NCBI GenBank assembly: GCA_948844705.1
Contig: CAQNVT010000006.1
Location: 1 to 7,352 of the forward strand
Reading direction: 5' to 3'
DNA length: 7,352 nt
From: an uncultured Dorea sp.
GTDB lineage: Bacteria > Bacillota > Clostridia > Lachnospirales > Lachnospiraceae
Shown here: piece after piece, positions 1-5,218 of the stretch
How the letters are laid out: every line of letters starts with the position of its first letter
Numbering within the stretch: the first letter of the stretch is position 1
The notes under the pieces: generated by a model
What the model was told of the DNA's origin: nothing
What the model saw: the letters and a program-made list of their open reading frames with translations, nothing else
Database searches by the model: none
Position numbers and translations under genes: made by a program

Positions 1-333
1 CGCTATGAGAGCGGTAAGAAAACGCGTATGATTTCTGAGAAGAAGCGCCGTAATTCTAATGGTCATGGTCTTTTTGCAACAGAAGTCATCCAGACGTTCC
101 GCAACTGTTCTGTGCCATGGGCAGTGGTCATGTCGGGGGTATGGCTGTCGATGTTTCTGGTGGATATAAAAACGGCATACGGCACGCTGTGGGTGCTGGC
201 GATGATGTGGTCATGCCTGTTATACGCAGATTATGGATGCCGCGAGAAAAAATATAACATGAATACGCTGCTGCCGACGTTTTATCACGCTTCTTATTCT
301 TCTCTCCGATCAGATAGTAACCAAACGGAATGA
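1..333 (+). CDS. Partial, probably foreign ORF with two hydrophobic segments; function unknown
   Basis: The frame is open from the window edge (first ATG at 28) to a TGA at 331-333. Only the part up to about position 280 can be native, because the rest reads antisense through the subunit K gene. I do not recognise the protein. It begins with a basic stretch (SEKKRRNSNGHG), followed by two hydrophobic segments at roughly residues 30-46 and 50-68 of the ATG-initiated frame, separated by a short DIKTAYG turn. This suggests a small bitopic membrane domain, possibly the N-terminus of a longer protein cut off at the junction. Arginine codons are all CGC or CGT and leucine is mostly CTG, unlike the AGA/AGG-containing genes nearby, so an enterobacterial-like origin is inferred. 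No good ribosome binding site precedes ATG 28, so the true start may lie left of the window. It could be a mobile-element gene fragment, contaminating DNA joined in assembly, or a spurious frame. Confidence 0.35.
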   Translation, partial: RYESGKKTRMISEKKRRNSNGHGLFATEVIQTFRNCSVPWAVVMSGVWLSMFLVDIKTAYGTLWVLAMMWSCLLYADYGCREKKYNMNTLLPTFYHASYSSLRSDSNQTE

Positions 334-385
334 TAATTCCTAAAACCAGGGCTGCAACTAATAATAATTTCACTGTTAAAGACAT
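128..385 (-). CDS. ntpK: V-type ATPase subunit K (proteolipid), 5' fragment fused to unrelated sequence
   Basis: The start at 385 is well supported: a GAGGAGG ribosome binding site (395-401) sits 9 nt upstream, and the gene begins 39 nt after subunit I ends. Residues 1 to ~36 (MSLTVKLLLVAALVLGIIIP, then FGYYLIGEKNKKR) form one hydrophobic helix followed by a Gly-Glu-Lys and basic turn. This is the usual N-terminus of the clostridial-type proteolipid that forms the rotor ring in the membrane. Family members then continue with a second N-terminal helix and a Gly/Ala-rich hairpin carrying the ion-binding carboxylate. Here the frame changes at about position 278-287 into a Ser/Pro-rich stretch with no membrane helix and stops after 85 codons. 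Neither of the other two minus-strand frames restores the family sequence. The identity of the fragment is fairly sure. As written the product could not form a ring, so the gene is truncated, rearranged or mis-joined in assembly. Confidence 0.6.
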   Translation of the reverse strand: MSLTVKLLLVAALVLGIIIPFGYYLIGEKNKKRDKTSAAAYSCYIFSRGIHNLRITGMTTSSPAPTACRMPFLYPPETSTAIPPT

Positions 386-424
386 AATCTTATTCCTCCT
401 CGTATTTAAATAAAATCCTATAAT

Positions 425-2350
425 TTAATTCTGTTTGTTAAACGGCTTAAATTCTCGTCCGCTTCCCTTATAGAAACGGCTGAACATTTCATAATATTCC
501 AGACGGAGCACCTGAATTCCTACGATCAGTCCCTCCAGCCCGCACACAAGAATATTTCCAAGTACGATTACCGCCCAGTTCGTATGCCCCTGCGGAACAC
601 CCGAGAGCATCAGCACGACCTCCATCATCGCCGCATGGCTGACTGCGAAGGCGCCGATCCTGATATATGATATTGTATTTGAAAAATAACTGAGCATCGT
701 CTCAAACAATTCAAAGAATGCCTGCACAATGAACATTCCCTTGCTCTCCTCCATCTTCTTTTTCCGCTTCTGAACCAGATTGCCAAGCGGTTCCTTGAAG
801 ATAAAGCAAAGCACCGGTCCTCCGAGGAACAAAATAAGGAATATATTTCCCGGAGTTGTATGCCCCATCATATACAGCACGATCGTAAGCACCAGGAATC
901 CGTAAAATACAAATCCTGCAAGCCCGTTATGGGAAAACAGCATATTCTCCAGATCATGAGCCTTTGCCGCATTTAATATATTAAATACCATAACCAGAAG
1001 GTTCAGCGCCATACCAAAAGCAACTGCAATGACAAACACCGTATTGAGTTGTCCGATAAACGGCAGCTTCATCATGGCCTCTGCAGGTCTCAGCCACCTT
1101 GCTTCTATGATATCTTCAAACCCGAATACACTTCCGAACATAAATCCGAAAAATGCGGAAAACAGACCGGCAACCGAAATGATCCCCGCAAGATTCATCT
1201 TTTTCGTAAGATACAAAAGACCTCCTAAAACAAACAGGCACAGGCCCTGGCCTACATCCCCGAACATAGCTCCGAAGATAAACGTATACGTAAGAGCCAC
1301 AAACATGGTCGGATCCAGCTCATTGTGCGCCGGCAGTCCGTACATCTGGATAAACATCTCAAAGGGCTTGAAAAATTTCGGATTTTTAAGCTTCGTCGGA
1401 GGATTGCCAAAATATTTTTCACGGTTTTCCTCTACCATAACAAATACTTTATCATCCTTTTCCACATCCCGCATGAATGCCTCGACATCCTCTTCTCCCA
1501 TCCAGCCGCACAGGATATAGGACTCTGACTGCTCCTCCTCAATCCGTGCCGCCTTCTTTCTTACATCAAAGTTTGCCGACATCCTTTCCAAAAGCTTTCT
1601 CGCTCCCAGGAGCGCAGAGGCATGGCCGTTCACAAGATCTTCGATCTCCTTATCTACATCATCCATCTGTTTCTGCGTATTTTCAATATCCTGAATGAGA
1701 TTATCACACGCCGCGTCCGGTGTTCCCATATATACGCCGTCGAGAGATACCCTCTCAAAATGAAGCGAATTGAATACGGAATCCGCTTTACTGATATCGG
1801 CATTTGCCGCGATGTAACACCCGTAAACATAATGCTCATTTCTTGTTCCCTCAAGAAACACCGCATTCAGATCTCCGAACAGATACTTCTCAAGTCTCCG
1901 GTAATAATCTATACCGATCCTTCCGAACCGCACCTGCATGTACTGGTATTTCATAACCTTGCCGATATCCAGCTCGAGTGGTCTGAAGGGCTCCAGAAGA
2001 TTCTCCCTCTCAGTCAGCTCCTCCTTCTTCTTCTTGAGAAGCTCCTTCTTCTCAAGAAGCTCCAGATAATCGTGGTTGATATCCCGTATCAGTGCAAGTA
2101 TCTCATCCTTTCCTATACTGAGATCGGCATGAAACTCCTTATCCGGCAAAAGCCCTGCAAACTGCTCCGCCTTGGCAAGAGGATCCTTGTACGGGTTTAC
2201 CTCCACGAACGGCAGAAGGTTATCGGTAGTCTTAAGCTCTGTAACCGCATTCTCAAGCTGCATCTCATACTTTGAAAGATAAACCTCGCACACGCGGTCA
2301 ATGTCGGTTCTCGGACCGCTGATGCTTAAGAATTTCATCTTTACAATCAC
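425..2350 (-). CDS. ntpI: V-type ATP synthase/ATPase subunit I (a-type membrane stator subunit)
   Basis: This is the membrane stator subunit of the V/A-type rotary ATPase; it forms the ion half-channels against the K ring and anchors the peripheral stalk. I choose GTG 2350 as start, giving 641 aa beginning MIVKMKFLSISGP, because an AGGAGG (2360-2365) lies 9 nt upstream and the start overlaps the subunit C stop as GTGA. The N-terminal ~330 residues are cytoplasmic, with Lys/Glu-rich coiled coils near residues 90-120 and 217-242. The membrane half opens with the family signature DPTMFVALTYTFIFGAMFGD (residues 346-365) and has about seven or eight hydrophobic segments. R564 in SNTISYIRIGAFAVSHAAM matches the essential channel arginine of a-subunits. 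The segment GLEGLIVGIQVLRLEYYEMF (from about residue 604) is the conserved last-helix motif. Length is normal for the family. Whether it moves Na+ or H+ cannot be judged from this subunit. Confidence 0.93.
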   Translation of the reverse strand: MIVKMKFLSISGPRTDIDRVCEVYLSKYEMQLENAVTELKTTDNLLPFVEVNPYKDPLAKAEQFAGLLPDKEFHADLSIGKDEILALIRDINHDYLELLEKKELLKKKKEELTERENLLEPFRPLELDIGKVMKYQYMQVRFGRIGIDYYRRLEKYLFGDLNAVFLEGTRNEHYVYGCYIAANADISKADSVFNSLHFERVSLDGVYMGTPDAACDNLIQDIENTQKQMDDVDKEIEDLVNGHASALLGARKLLERMSANFDVRKKAARIEEEQSESYILCGWMGEEDVEAFMRDVEKDDKVFVMVEENREKYFGNPPTKLKNPKFFKPFEMFIQMYGLPAHNELDPTMFVALTYTFIFGAMFGDVGQGLCLFVLGGLLYLTKKMNLAGIISVAGLFSAFFGFMFGSVFGFEDIIEARWLRPAEAMMKLPFIGQLNTVFVIAVAFGMALNLLVMVFNILNAAKAHDLENMLFSHNGLAGFVFYGFLVLTIVLYMMGHTTPGNIFLILFLGGPVLCFIFKEPLGNLVQKRKKKMEESKGMFIVQAFFELFETMLSYFSNTISYIRIGAFAVSHAAMMEVVLMLSGVPQGHTNWAVIVLGNILVCGLEGLIVGIQVLRLEYYEMFSRFYKGSGREFKPFNKQN

Positions 2351-3393
2351 TTTGCAACACCTCCTAAGTATCCTAACGTATCTCCCTTCGACAAACCATA
2401 ACGGATACATTCGAGAGCTGTCGTTAGTTTATTTATTTCGTCTTCCTTTAAAAACAAATATGCATTTATCGTAGCGATAGAATATGGATCCTTACGCCTG
2501 TCGATCAGATACAGATGCTTCAATATGTCTCTGTACTTCTGCTCAAGGCTCCTCGAATCCTCAAGCCGATAACGCTTAATATAATAGGTATGCTTGATCT
2601 TACGCTCGAATTCCTCCAGTGTCGGAGCCTCCACCAGCGCCTTAAAATCCTCTACCGTAAGCCTGTAATGGTAGGGAATCGTAAGTGCATAGATATCCGG
2701 CGCCAGCATATGATAATATTTCTTCGCTCTGTAAATCCACTGTATATTGAGAAGGTCGATCTTTGTTCCGAAATCCTTTAAGAACATATCTCGTTCCTGA
2801 CCCTCAAGAAGCTTCCGCTCCTTCTTCCACATGACGGAAAAATAATAAAGATCCAGCACCAGGTCATAGTCAAACAGCGTCGCCGCCTCCGAATCACAGA
2901 TTCTGCTCAGCGCTTCATAATATTCCGTCCCCTTCAGGTTATCCACCAGCTCGGCTATATTCCCGGAGGTAATGAGCCTGTCGATCGAGATATCCGAATA
3001 TCTGTCAAAAAACCTTTTCTTGTACTCAAGGTCAAAGGGTGCCGAATAATGATTAAACACGATCCTCAGGCAATAATTGATCAGATCCACCTCATAGCGT
3101 TTCCAGTAAAGCCTCAGGAATTTTTTCTGTTTTATCCCCGCAAAACGGAATATTCTCGAATAATCATCAAACAGCGACTGGTACAACACCTTCTCAACGC
3201 TTCCTCTGTGATATAATGAAGCATCCATCTCGTTAATATATTGCGAATACGCCGGCTTTCCCTTCAGGTATTCGATTGCCTCCGGGACACTCTTAAGTCC
3301 GGCGATGTCCTCAAAATCCTGCTGCGTAAGAAGCTTTGACTGCATCGCGCGGATCTTCGTGACAATCCCACTATATAACATAAGGTTTCCCAT
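2347..3393 (-). CDS. ntpC: V-type ATP synthase/ATPase subunit C (central-stalk connector, d-type)
   Basis: This 348-residue soluble protein is the funnel-shaped connector between the central shaft and the membrane rotor ring. The N-terminus MGNLMLYSGIVTKIRAMQ is the recognisable opening of the clostridial V-ATPase subunit C (V-ATPase d / archaeal C family). The rest is helical, rich in Tyr, Leu and charged residues, as in that family, and the length is usual. ATG 3393 is preceded by GAGGTG, which forms the last two codons of the upstream G/H gene. Only 3 nt lie between that stop and this ATG, so translation is probably coupled. The 3' end overlaps the subunit I start by 4 nt. No catalytic motif is expected, since the subunit is structural. 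I see no damage or unusual composition. Confidence 0.9.
   Translation of the reverse strand: MGNLMLYSGIVTKIRAMQSKLLTQQDFEDIAGLKSVPEAIEYLKGKPAYSQYINEMDASLYHRGSVEKVLYQSLFDDYSRIFRFAGIKQKKFLRLYWKRYEVDLINYCLRIVFNHYSAPFDLEYKKRFFDRYSDISIDRLITSGNIAELVDNLKGTEYYEALSRICDSEAATLFDYDLVLDLYYFSVMWKKERKLLEGQERDMFLKDFGTKIDLLNIQWIYRAKKYYHMLAPDIYALTIPYHYRLTVEDFKALVEAPTLEEFERKIKHTYYIKRYRLEDSRSLEQKYRDILKHLYLIDRRKDPYSIATINAYLFLKEDEINKLTTALECIRYGLSKGDTLGYLGGVAK
2360..2365 (-). promoter_or_regulatory. Ribosome binding site deciding the subunit I start
   Basis: The minus strand reads AGGAGG here, inside the last codons of subunit C. It is 9 nt from GTG 2350 but 21 nt from the first in-frame ATG after it (2338), and it lies inside the longer frame that would start at ATG 2410. 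This favours GTG 2350. Confidence 0.75.
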
Positions 3394-3396
3394 ATT

Positions 3397-3708
3397 TTAC
3401 ACCTCAATAATGTTTTTTAATATCTCCTCGGCATACGCCTCGTGATTTTCTTCAAAATCCTTTTTCAGATTTTCAATTGCAGAGCTGTTTTTCTCCCGCT
3501 GCTCTCTAAGCAGCTTCTCCATCTTTTCTTCATTTTTCCGACGGATCTCTGACACCTTCTGCTGGGTCTTAGCCTCCGTCTCACTGTCAAAATCATCCCG
3601 CTCCTTCTGAAGCTCTCTGGCAATCTCGGCTTTTTGCTCATGTGCATGCCTGACGATCGCTTCCGCAGCCTCTTCTATCTCCGCGAGCTTATCAATAACA
3701 GAATCCAT
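3397..3708 (-). CDS. V-type ATPase peripheral-stalk subunit G/H, coiled coil
   Basis: This 103-residue protein is almost entirely charged heptad-like sequence (Glu, Lys, Arg, Gln, with Ala/Leu/Ile/Val at spaced positions) from residue ~4 to ~100, with no membrane segment. That is the form of the peripheral-stalk subunit (NtpF of Enterococcus, subunit H of archaea, G of Thermus), which pairs with subunit E to hold the catalytic head still. The assignment rests on this composition, the length (about 100 aa) and its place just before subunit C. Sequence alone could not separate it from other short coiled coils. ATG 3708 follows a GGGGG (3715-3719) at 6 nt, an imperfect ribosome binding site. It is the first gene of the operon fragment seen here; no E, A, B or D subunit gene lies upstream, so those should be downstream of K beyond the left edge. 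Confidence 0.8.
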   Translation of the reverse strand: MDSVIDKLAEIEEAAEAIVRHAHEQKAEIARELQKERDDFDSETEAKTQQKVSEIRRKNEEKMEKLLREQREKNSSAIENLKKDFEENHEAYAEEILKNIIEV

Positions 3709-3849
3709 ACGCCGCCCCCATTTCTACTTATTTTAATAGCATAAATATAGCATCTATAATAATACTACTTTTTTCTCAAATTTCCAGAGTAAAAATCACC
3801 AAAAAAACCGCATGGCCTTATCGCAAAAAAGTGCAACTTTTCTTACGTT

Positions 3850-3878
3850 TTGACGCGGTTTGACTTTCCGTCTATAAA
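3850..3878 (+). promoter_or_regulatory. Sigma-A-type promoter for trmB (P1)
   Basis: TTGACG at 3850-3855 and TATAAA at 3873-3878 are separated by exactly 17 bp, each hexamer matching the housekeeping consensus at 5 of 6 positions. Transcription would start near 3885, giving a leader of about 30 nt before ATG 3916. It probably drives trmB, the small ORF and the thioredoxin gene as one unit. Confidence 0.7.
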
Positions 3879-3888
3879 AGGGTAAACT
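3860..3888 (+). promoter_or_regulatory. Possible second, overlapping promoter for trmB (P2)
   Basis: TTGACT at 3860-3865 and TAAACT at 3883-3888 also sit 17 bp apart. The whole arrangement is shifted by 10 bp from the first promoter, and the -35 boxes lie in a 10-bp direct repeat (cgttttgacg / cggtttgact). The -10 box is weaker (4 of 6), so this may be a minor start or chance. Confidence 0.35.
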
Positions 3889-3915
3889 TATAAAAAAACA
3901 CCGGGAGAAAACACT

Positions 3916-4602
3916 ATGAGATTAAGAAATATTCCCCGTGCCGACGGGGTCTTAAAAGAAAGCGTCTATGTCATAAAAAATGAAGCCAGGCACAGAGGAA
4001 AATGGGCGGATGAAGTTTTCTGCAGCACGAACCCCATACATATAGAGATCGGTATGGGAAAGGGGCAGTTTCTCCTTGCGCTGGCAGAGCAGAACCCCGA
4101 AATCAGCTATATCGGCATTGAGCGCTATTCAAGCGTCCTTCTCCGGGCGGTCGAAAAACTTTCCGCTTCTTCAGACGCCTCCGGCAGGGATATAAAAAAT
4201 CTCCGCTTCATCTGTATGGATGCCGCCGATATAGACACCGTCTTTGCCCCGCAGGAGATCGAACGCATCTATCTGAATTTTTCCGACCCGTGGCCCAAGG
4301 CAAGACACGCCGGAAGGAGACTCACCTCCCCGGAATATCTTGCAAGATACGACCGCATCCTTAAGCCCTCCGGACAGATAGAATTTAAAACCGATAACCT
4401 GAGCCTTTTTGATTATTCCGAAGGGGTTCTTAATACCTCCGACACATGGAAAATCACCGCCCTCACCCGCGATCTGCACCGCGACGCGGCCATGAACGCC
4501 GGAAACATTATGACGGAATACGAGGAAAAATTTTCTTCCATGAACAACCCGATCTGCAAGTTGATCGCAAAAAGACAATCAGAAGCGGACTCCTGCATAT
4601 AA
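3916..4602 (+). CDS. trmB: tRNA (guanine(46)-N7)-methyltransferase TrmB
   Basis: TrmB transfers a methyl group from S-adenosylmethionine to N7 of G46 in the tRNA variable loop, in the cytoplasm. The 228 residues fit the bacterial family. The SAM-binding loop is IHIEIGMGKG (41-50), with E44. The second SAM contact is YIGIERYSSVLLRA (65-78), with E69. Then come the MDAAD stretch (101-105) and the catalytic and tRNA-binding signature NFSDPWPKARHAGRRL (121-136), with D124. The FKTDN motif (157-161) and the C-terminal TEYEEKF (200-206) are also present. ATG 3916 has GGGAG (3903-3907) 8 nt upstream and follows a good promoter. It is the first gene of a probable three-gene unit. Nothing is missing. 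The last ~8 residues are a weakly conserved tail. Confidence 0.95.
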   Translation: MRLRNIPRADGVLKESVYVIKNEARHRGKWADEVFCSTNPIHIEIGMGKGQFLLALAEQNPEISYIGIERYSSVLLRAVEKLSASSDASGRDIKNLRFICMDAADIDTVFAPQEIERIYLNFSDPWPKARHAGRRLTSPEYLARYDRILKPSGQIEFKTDNLSLFDYSEGVLNTSDTWKITALTRDLHRDAAMNAGNIMTEYEEKFSSMNNPICKLIAKRQSEADSCI

Positions 4603-4624
4603 TAATAGTGAGAAAAACTATTCC

Positions 4625-4629
4625 GGAGG
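4625..4629 (+). promoter_or_regulatory. Ribosome binding site of the small ORF at 4635
   Basis: A perfect GGAGG lies 5 nt before ATG 4635, in the 32-nt gap after the trmB stop. It is stronger than the site in front of trmB and is the main reason to believe the small ORF. Confidence 0.6.
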
Positions 4630-4634
4630 CTGTA

Positions 4635-4784
4635 ATGGGCAGAAAACACAAGGTTTCCTTAAGACAAAAAATATGTGCCTTTACCTATCACAAACGGACT
4701 CTTTCTAAACATATAGCATGTTTCAGAAGGAGCTTCTGCGAAGTATATCATATTCTGAACCCGGATACCGGCTGCCGGAAATAA
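4635..4784 (+). CDS. Small basic Cys/His-rich protein, 49 aa, unknown
   Basis: I do not recognise this protein. The ORF starts at ATG 4635 behind a perfect GGAGG, begins 32 nt after trmB and ends 19 nt before the thioredoxin ATG, filling the gap between them. It is very basic: 12 Lys/Arg against 2 Asp/Glu. It has four cysteines (C14, C29, C35, C47) and four histidines (H5, H19, H26, H39), with no CxxC pair, signal peptide or membrane segment. It could be a small nucleic-acid- or metal-binding protein, or a redox partner of the neighbouring thioredoxin; both are guesses from composition and place. It could also be a chance ORF with a fortunate ribosome binding site. Co-transcription with trmB is likely, since no terminator lies between them. 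Confidence 0.5.
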   Translation: MGRKHKVSLRQKICAFTYHKRTLSKHIACFRRSFCEVYHILNPDTGCRK

Positions 4785-4787
4785 AAA

Positions 4788-4794
4788 AGAAAGG
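4788..4794 (+). promoter_or_regulatory. Ribosome binding site deciding the thioredoxin start
   Basis: AGAAAGG ends 9 nt before ATG 4804. It directly touches the in-frame TTG at 4795, leaving no spacer, so ATG 4804 is the better start. Confidence 0.55.
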
Positions 4795-4803
4795 TTGATC
4801 AGC

Positions 4804-5127
4804 ATGCTTCACCTGACAGACAAAAACTTTGAACCCGAAACCACTAAGGGCCATCTCCCTGTCATCGTCATGTTCTACGCCTCCTGGTGCGGAAAATGCG
4901 CCATGATGAAGCCCATCATAGAAGATATAGAAAAAAAATACCTCGGCCGCATAAAATTTTGCGAAACCAACATCGACGAGTCCCCCGGCCTCGCCGCCAA
5001 ATACGAGGCAGACATCATCCCCACCTTCATACTTTTCAAAGAAAAGAAAATTATCGGAGTACTGCAAGGCATCATAGACCAAAATATCTTAGAAAAAAGA
5101 ATACAGAACCTCTTCCGCATAACTTAA
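4804..5127 (+). CDS. Thioredoxin-like protein with CGKC active site
   Basis: This 107-residue protein has the size and fold pattern of a single-domain cytoplasmic thioredoxin that reduces disulfides. The active site is FYASWCGKC (24-32), with C29 and C32. P37 five residues later and the IIPT cis-proline (P73) match thioredoxin landmarks, and the central strand KFCETNIDESPGLAAKYEAD (51-70) corresponds to the usual V-D-x-N region. Two differences stand out. Lys replaces Pro inside the CxxC, and the buried Asp before the active site (D26 in E. coli TrxA) is Met23. There is also an extra cysteine, C53. These make it an atypical thioredoxin, probably not the main TrxA, and its redox potential may differ. 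No signal peptide is present. It is the last gene of the trmB unit. No thioredoxin reductase gene is nearby. Confidence 0.85.
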   Translation: MLHLTDKNFEPETTKGHLPVIVMFYASWCGKCAMMKPIIEDIEKKYLGRIKFCETNIDESPGLAAKYEADIIPTFILFKEKKIIGVLQGIIDQNILEKRIQNLFRIT

Positions 5128-5152
5128 CAAACTCATTCTCACCCGGACCACA

Positions 5153-5207
5153 GCTCCCGTGCGGGCAGCTCCCAGTCAGACTGACTGGAAGCTGCCCGCA
5201 CGGGAGC
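5153..5207. terminator. Long palindromic hairpin, probable bidirectional terminator
   Basis: Arms 5153-5178 and 5182-5207 pair over 26 bp around a 3-nt loop, with a single mismatch (5171/5189). In the minus-strand transcript of glgB that pair is G-U, so the stem is unbroken there. It lies between two convergent genes, 25 bp after the thioredoxin stop and 11 bp past the glgB stop. The plus-strand exit is pyrimidine-rich (gtccttcccctttaaaa) but lacks a clean T-run, and the minus-strand exit has none. It is much longer and more GC-rich than ordinary terminators, so it may instead be a dispersed palindromic repeat that serves as a terminator. Confidence 0.7.
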
Positions 5208-5218
5208 GTCCTTCCCCT

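Larger units (their letters stand above)
3709..3915. other. Divergent intergenic region between the V-ATPase operon and trmB
   Basis: This 207-bp AT-rich stretch contains no convincing ORF. The half next to trmB holds a good plus-strand promoter pair (3850-3888). The half next to the ATPase genes (3721-3780) is very AT-rich and must contain the leader of the minus-strand operon, but no strong promoter stands out. A small inverted repeat (AAAAGT-GCA-ACTTTT, about 3828-3842) lies in the middle; at 6 bp it may be chance. Confidence 0.6.

Noticed and set aside
1622..2275. 217-codon plus-strand ORF opposite subunit I
   Set aside because: It lies wholly antisense to a well-supported V-ATPase subunit I. 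Its Leu/Ile-rich composition is explained by the complementary strand.
2351..2410. Longer start for subunit I at ATG 2410
   Set aside because: It would overlap subunit C by 64 nt, adds a non-family segment, and would place the AGGAGG inside the gene. GTG 2350 has the correct spacing.
3744..3779. Minus-strand promoter for the V-ATPase operon (TTGAGA 3774-3779 with TATAGA 3753-3758)
   Set aside because: The spacer is only 15 bp and the region is so AT-rich that several -10-like hexamers occur by chance. A promoter must exist nearby, but I cannot place it.
4607..4625. Short inverted repeat AATAGT/ACTATT after the trmB stop
   Set aside because: It has a 6-bp AT-only stem and no T-run, too weak to be a terminator, and the next ribosome binding site follows at once.
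4795..4803. TTG start for the thioredoxin gene
   Set aside because: The Shine-Dalgarno-like AGAAAGG directly abuts TTG, leaving no spacer. ATG 4804 is at 9 nt.
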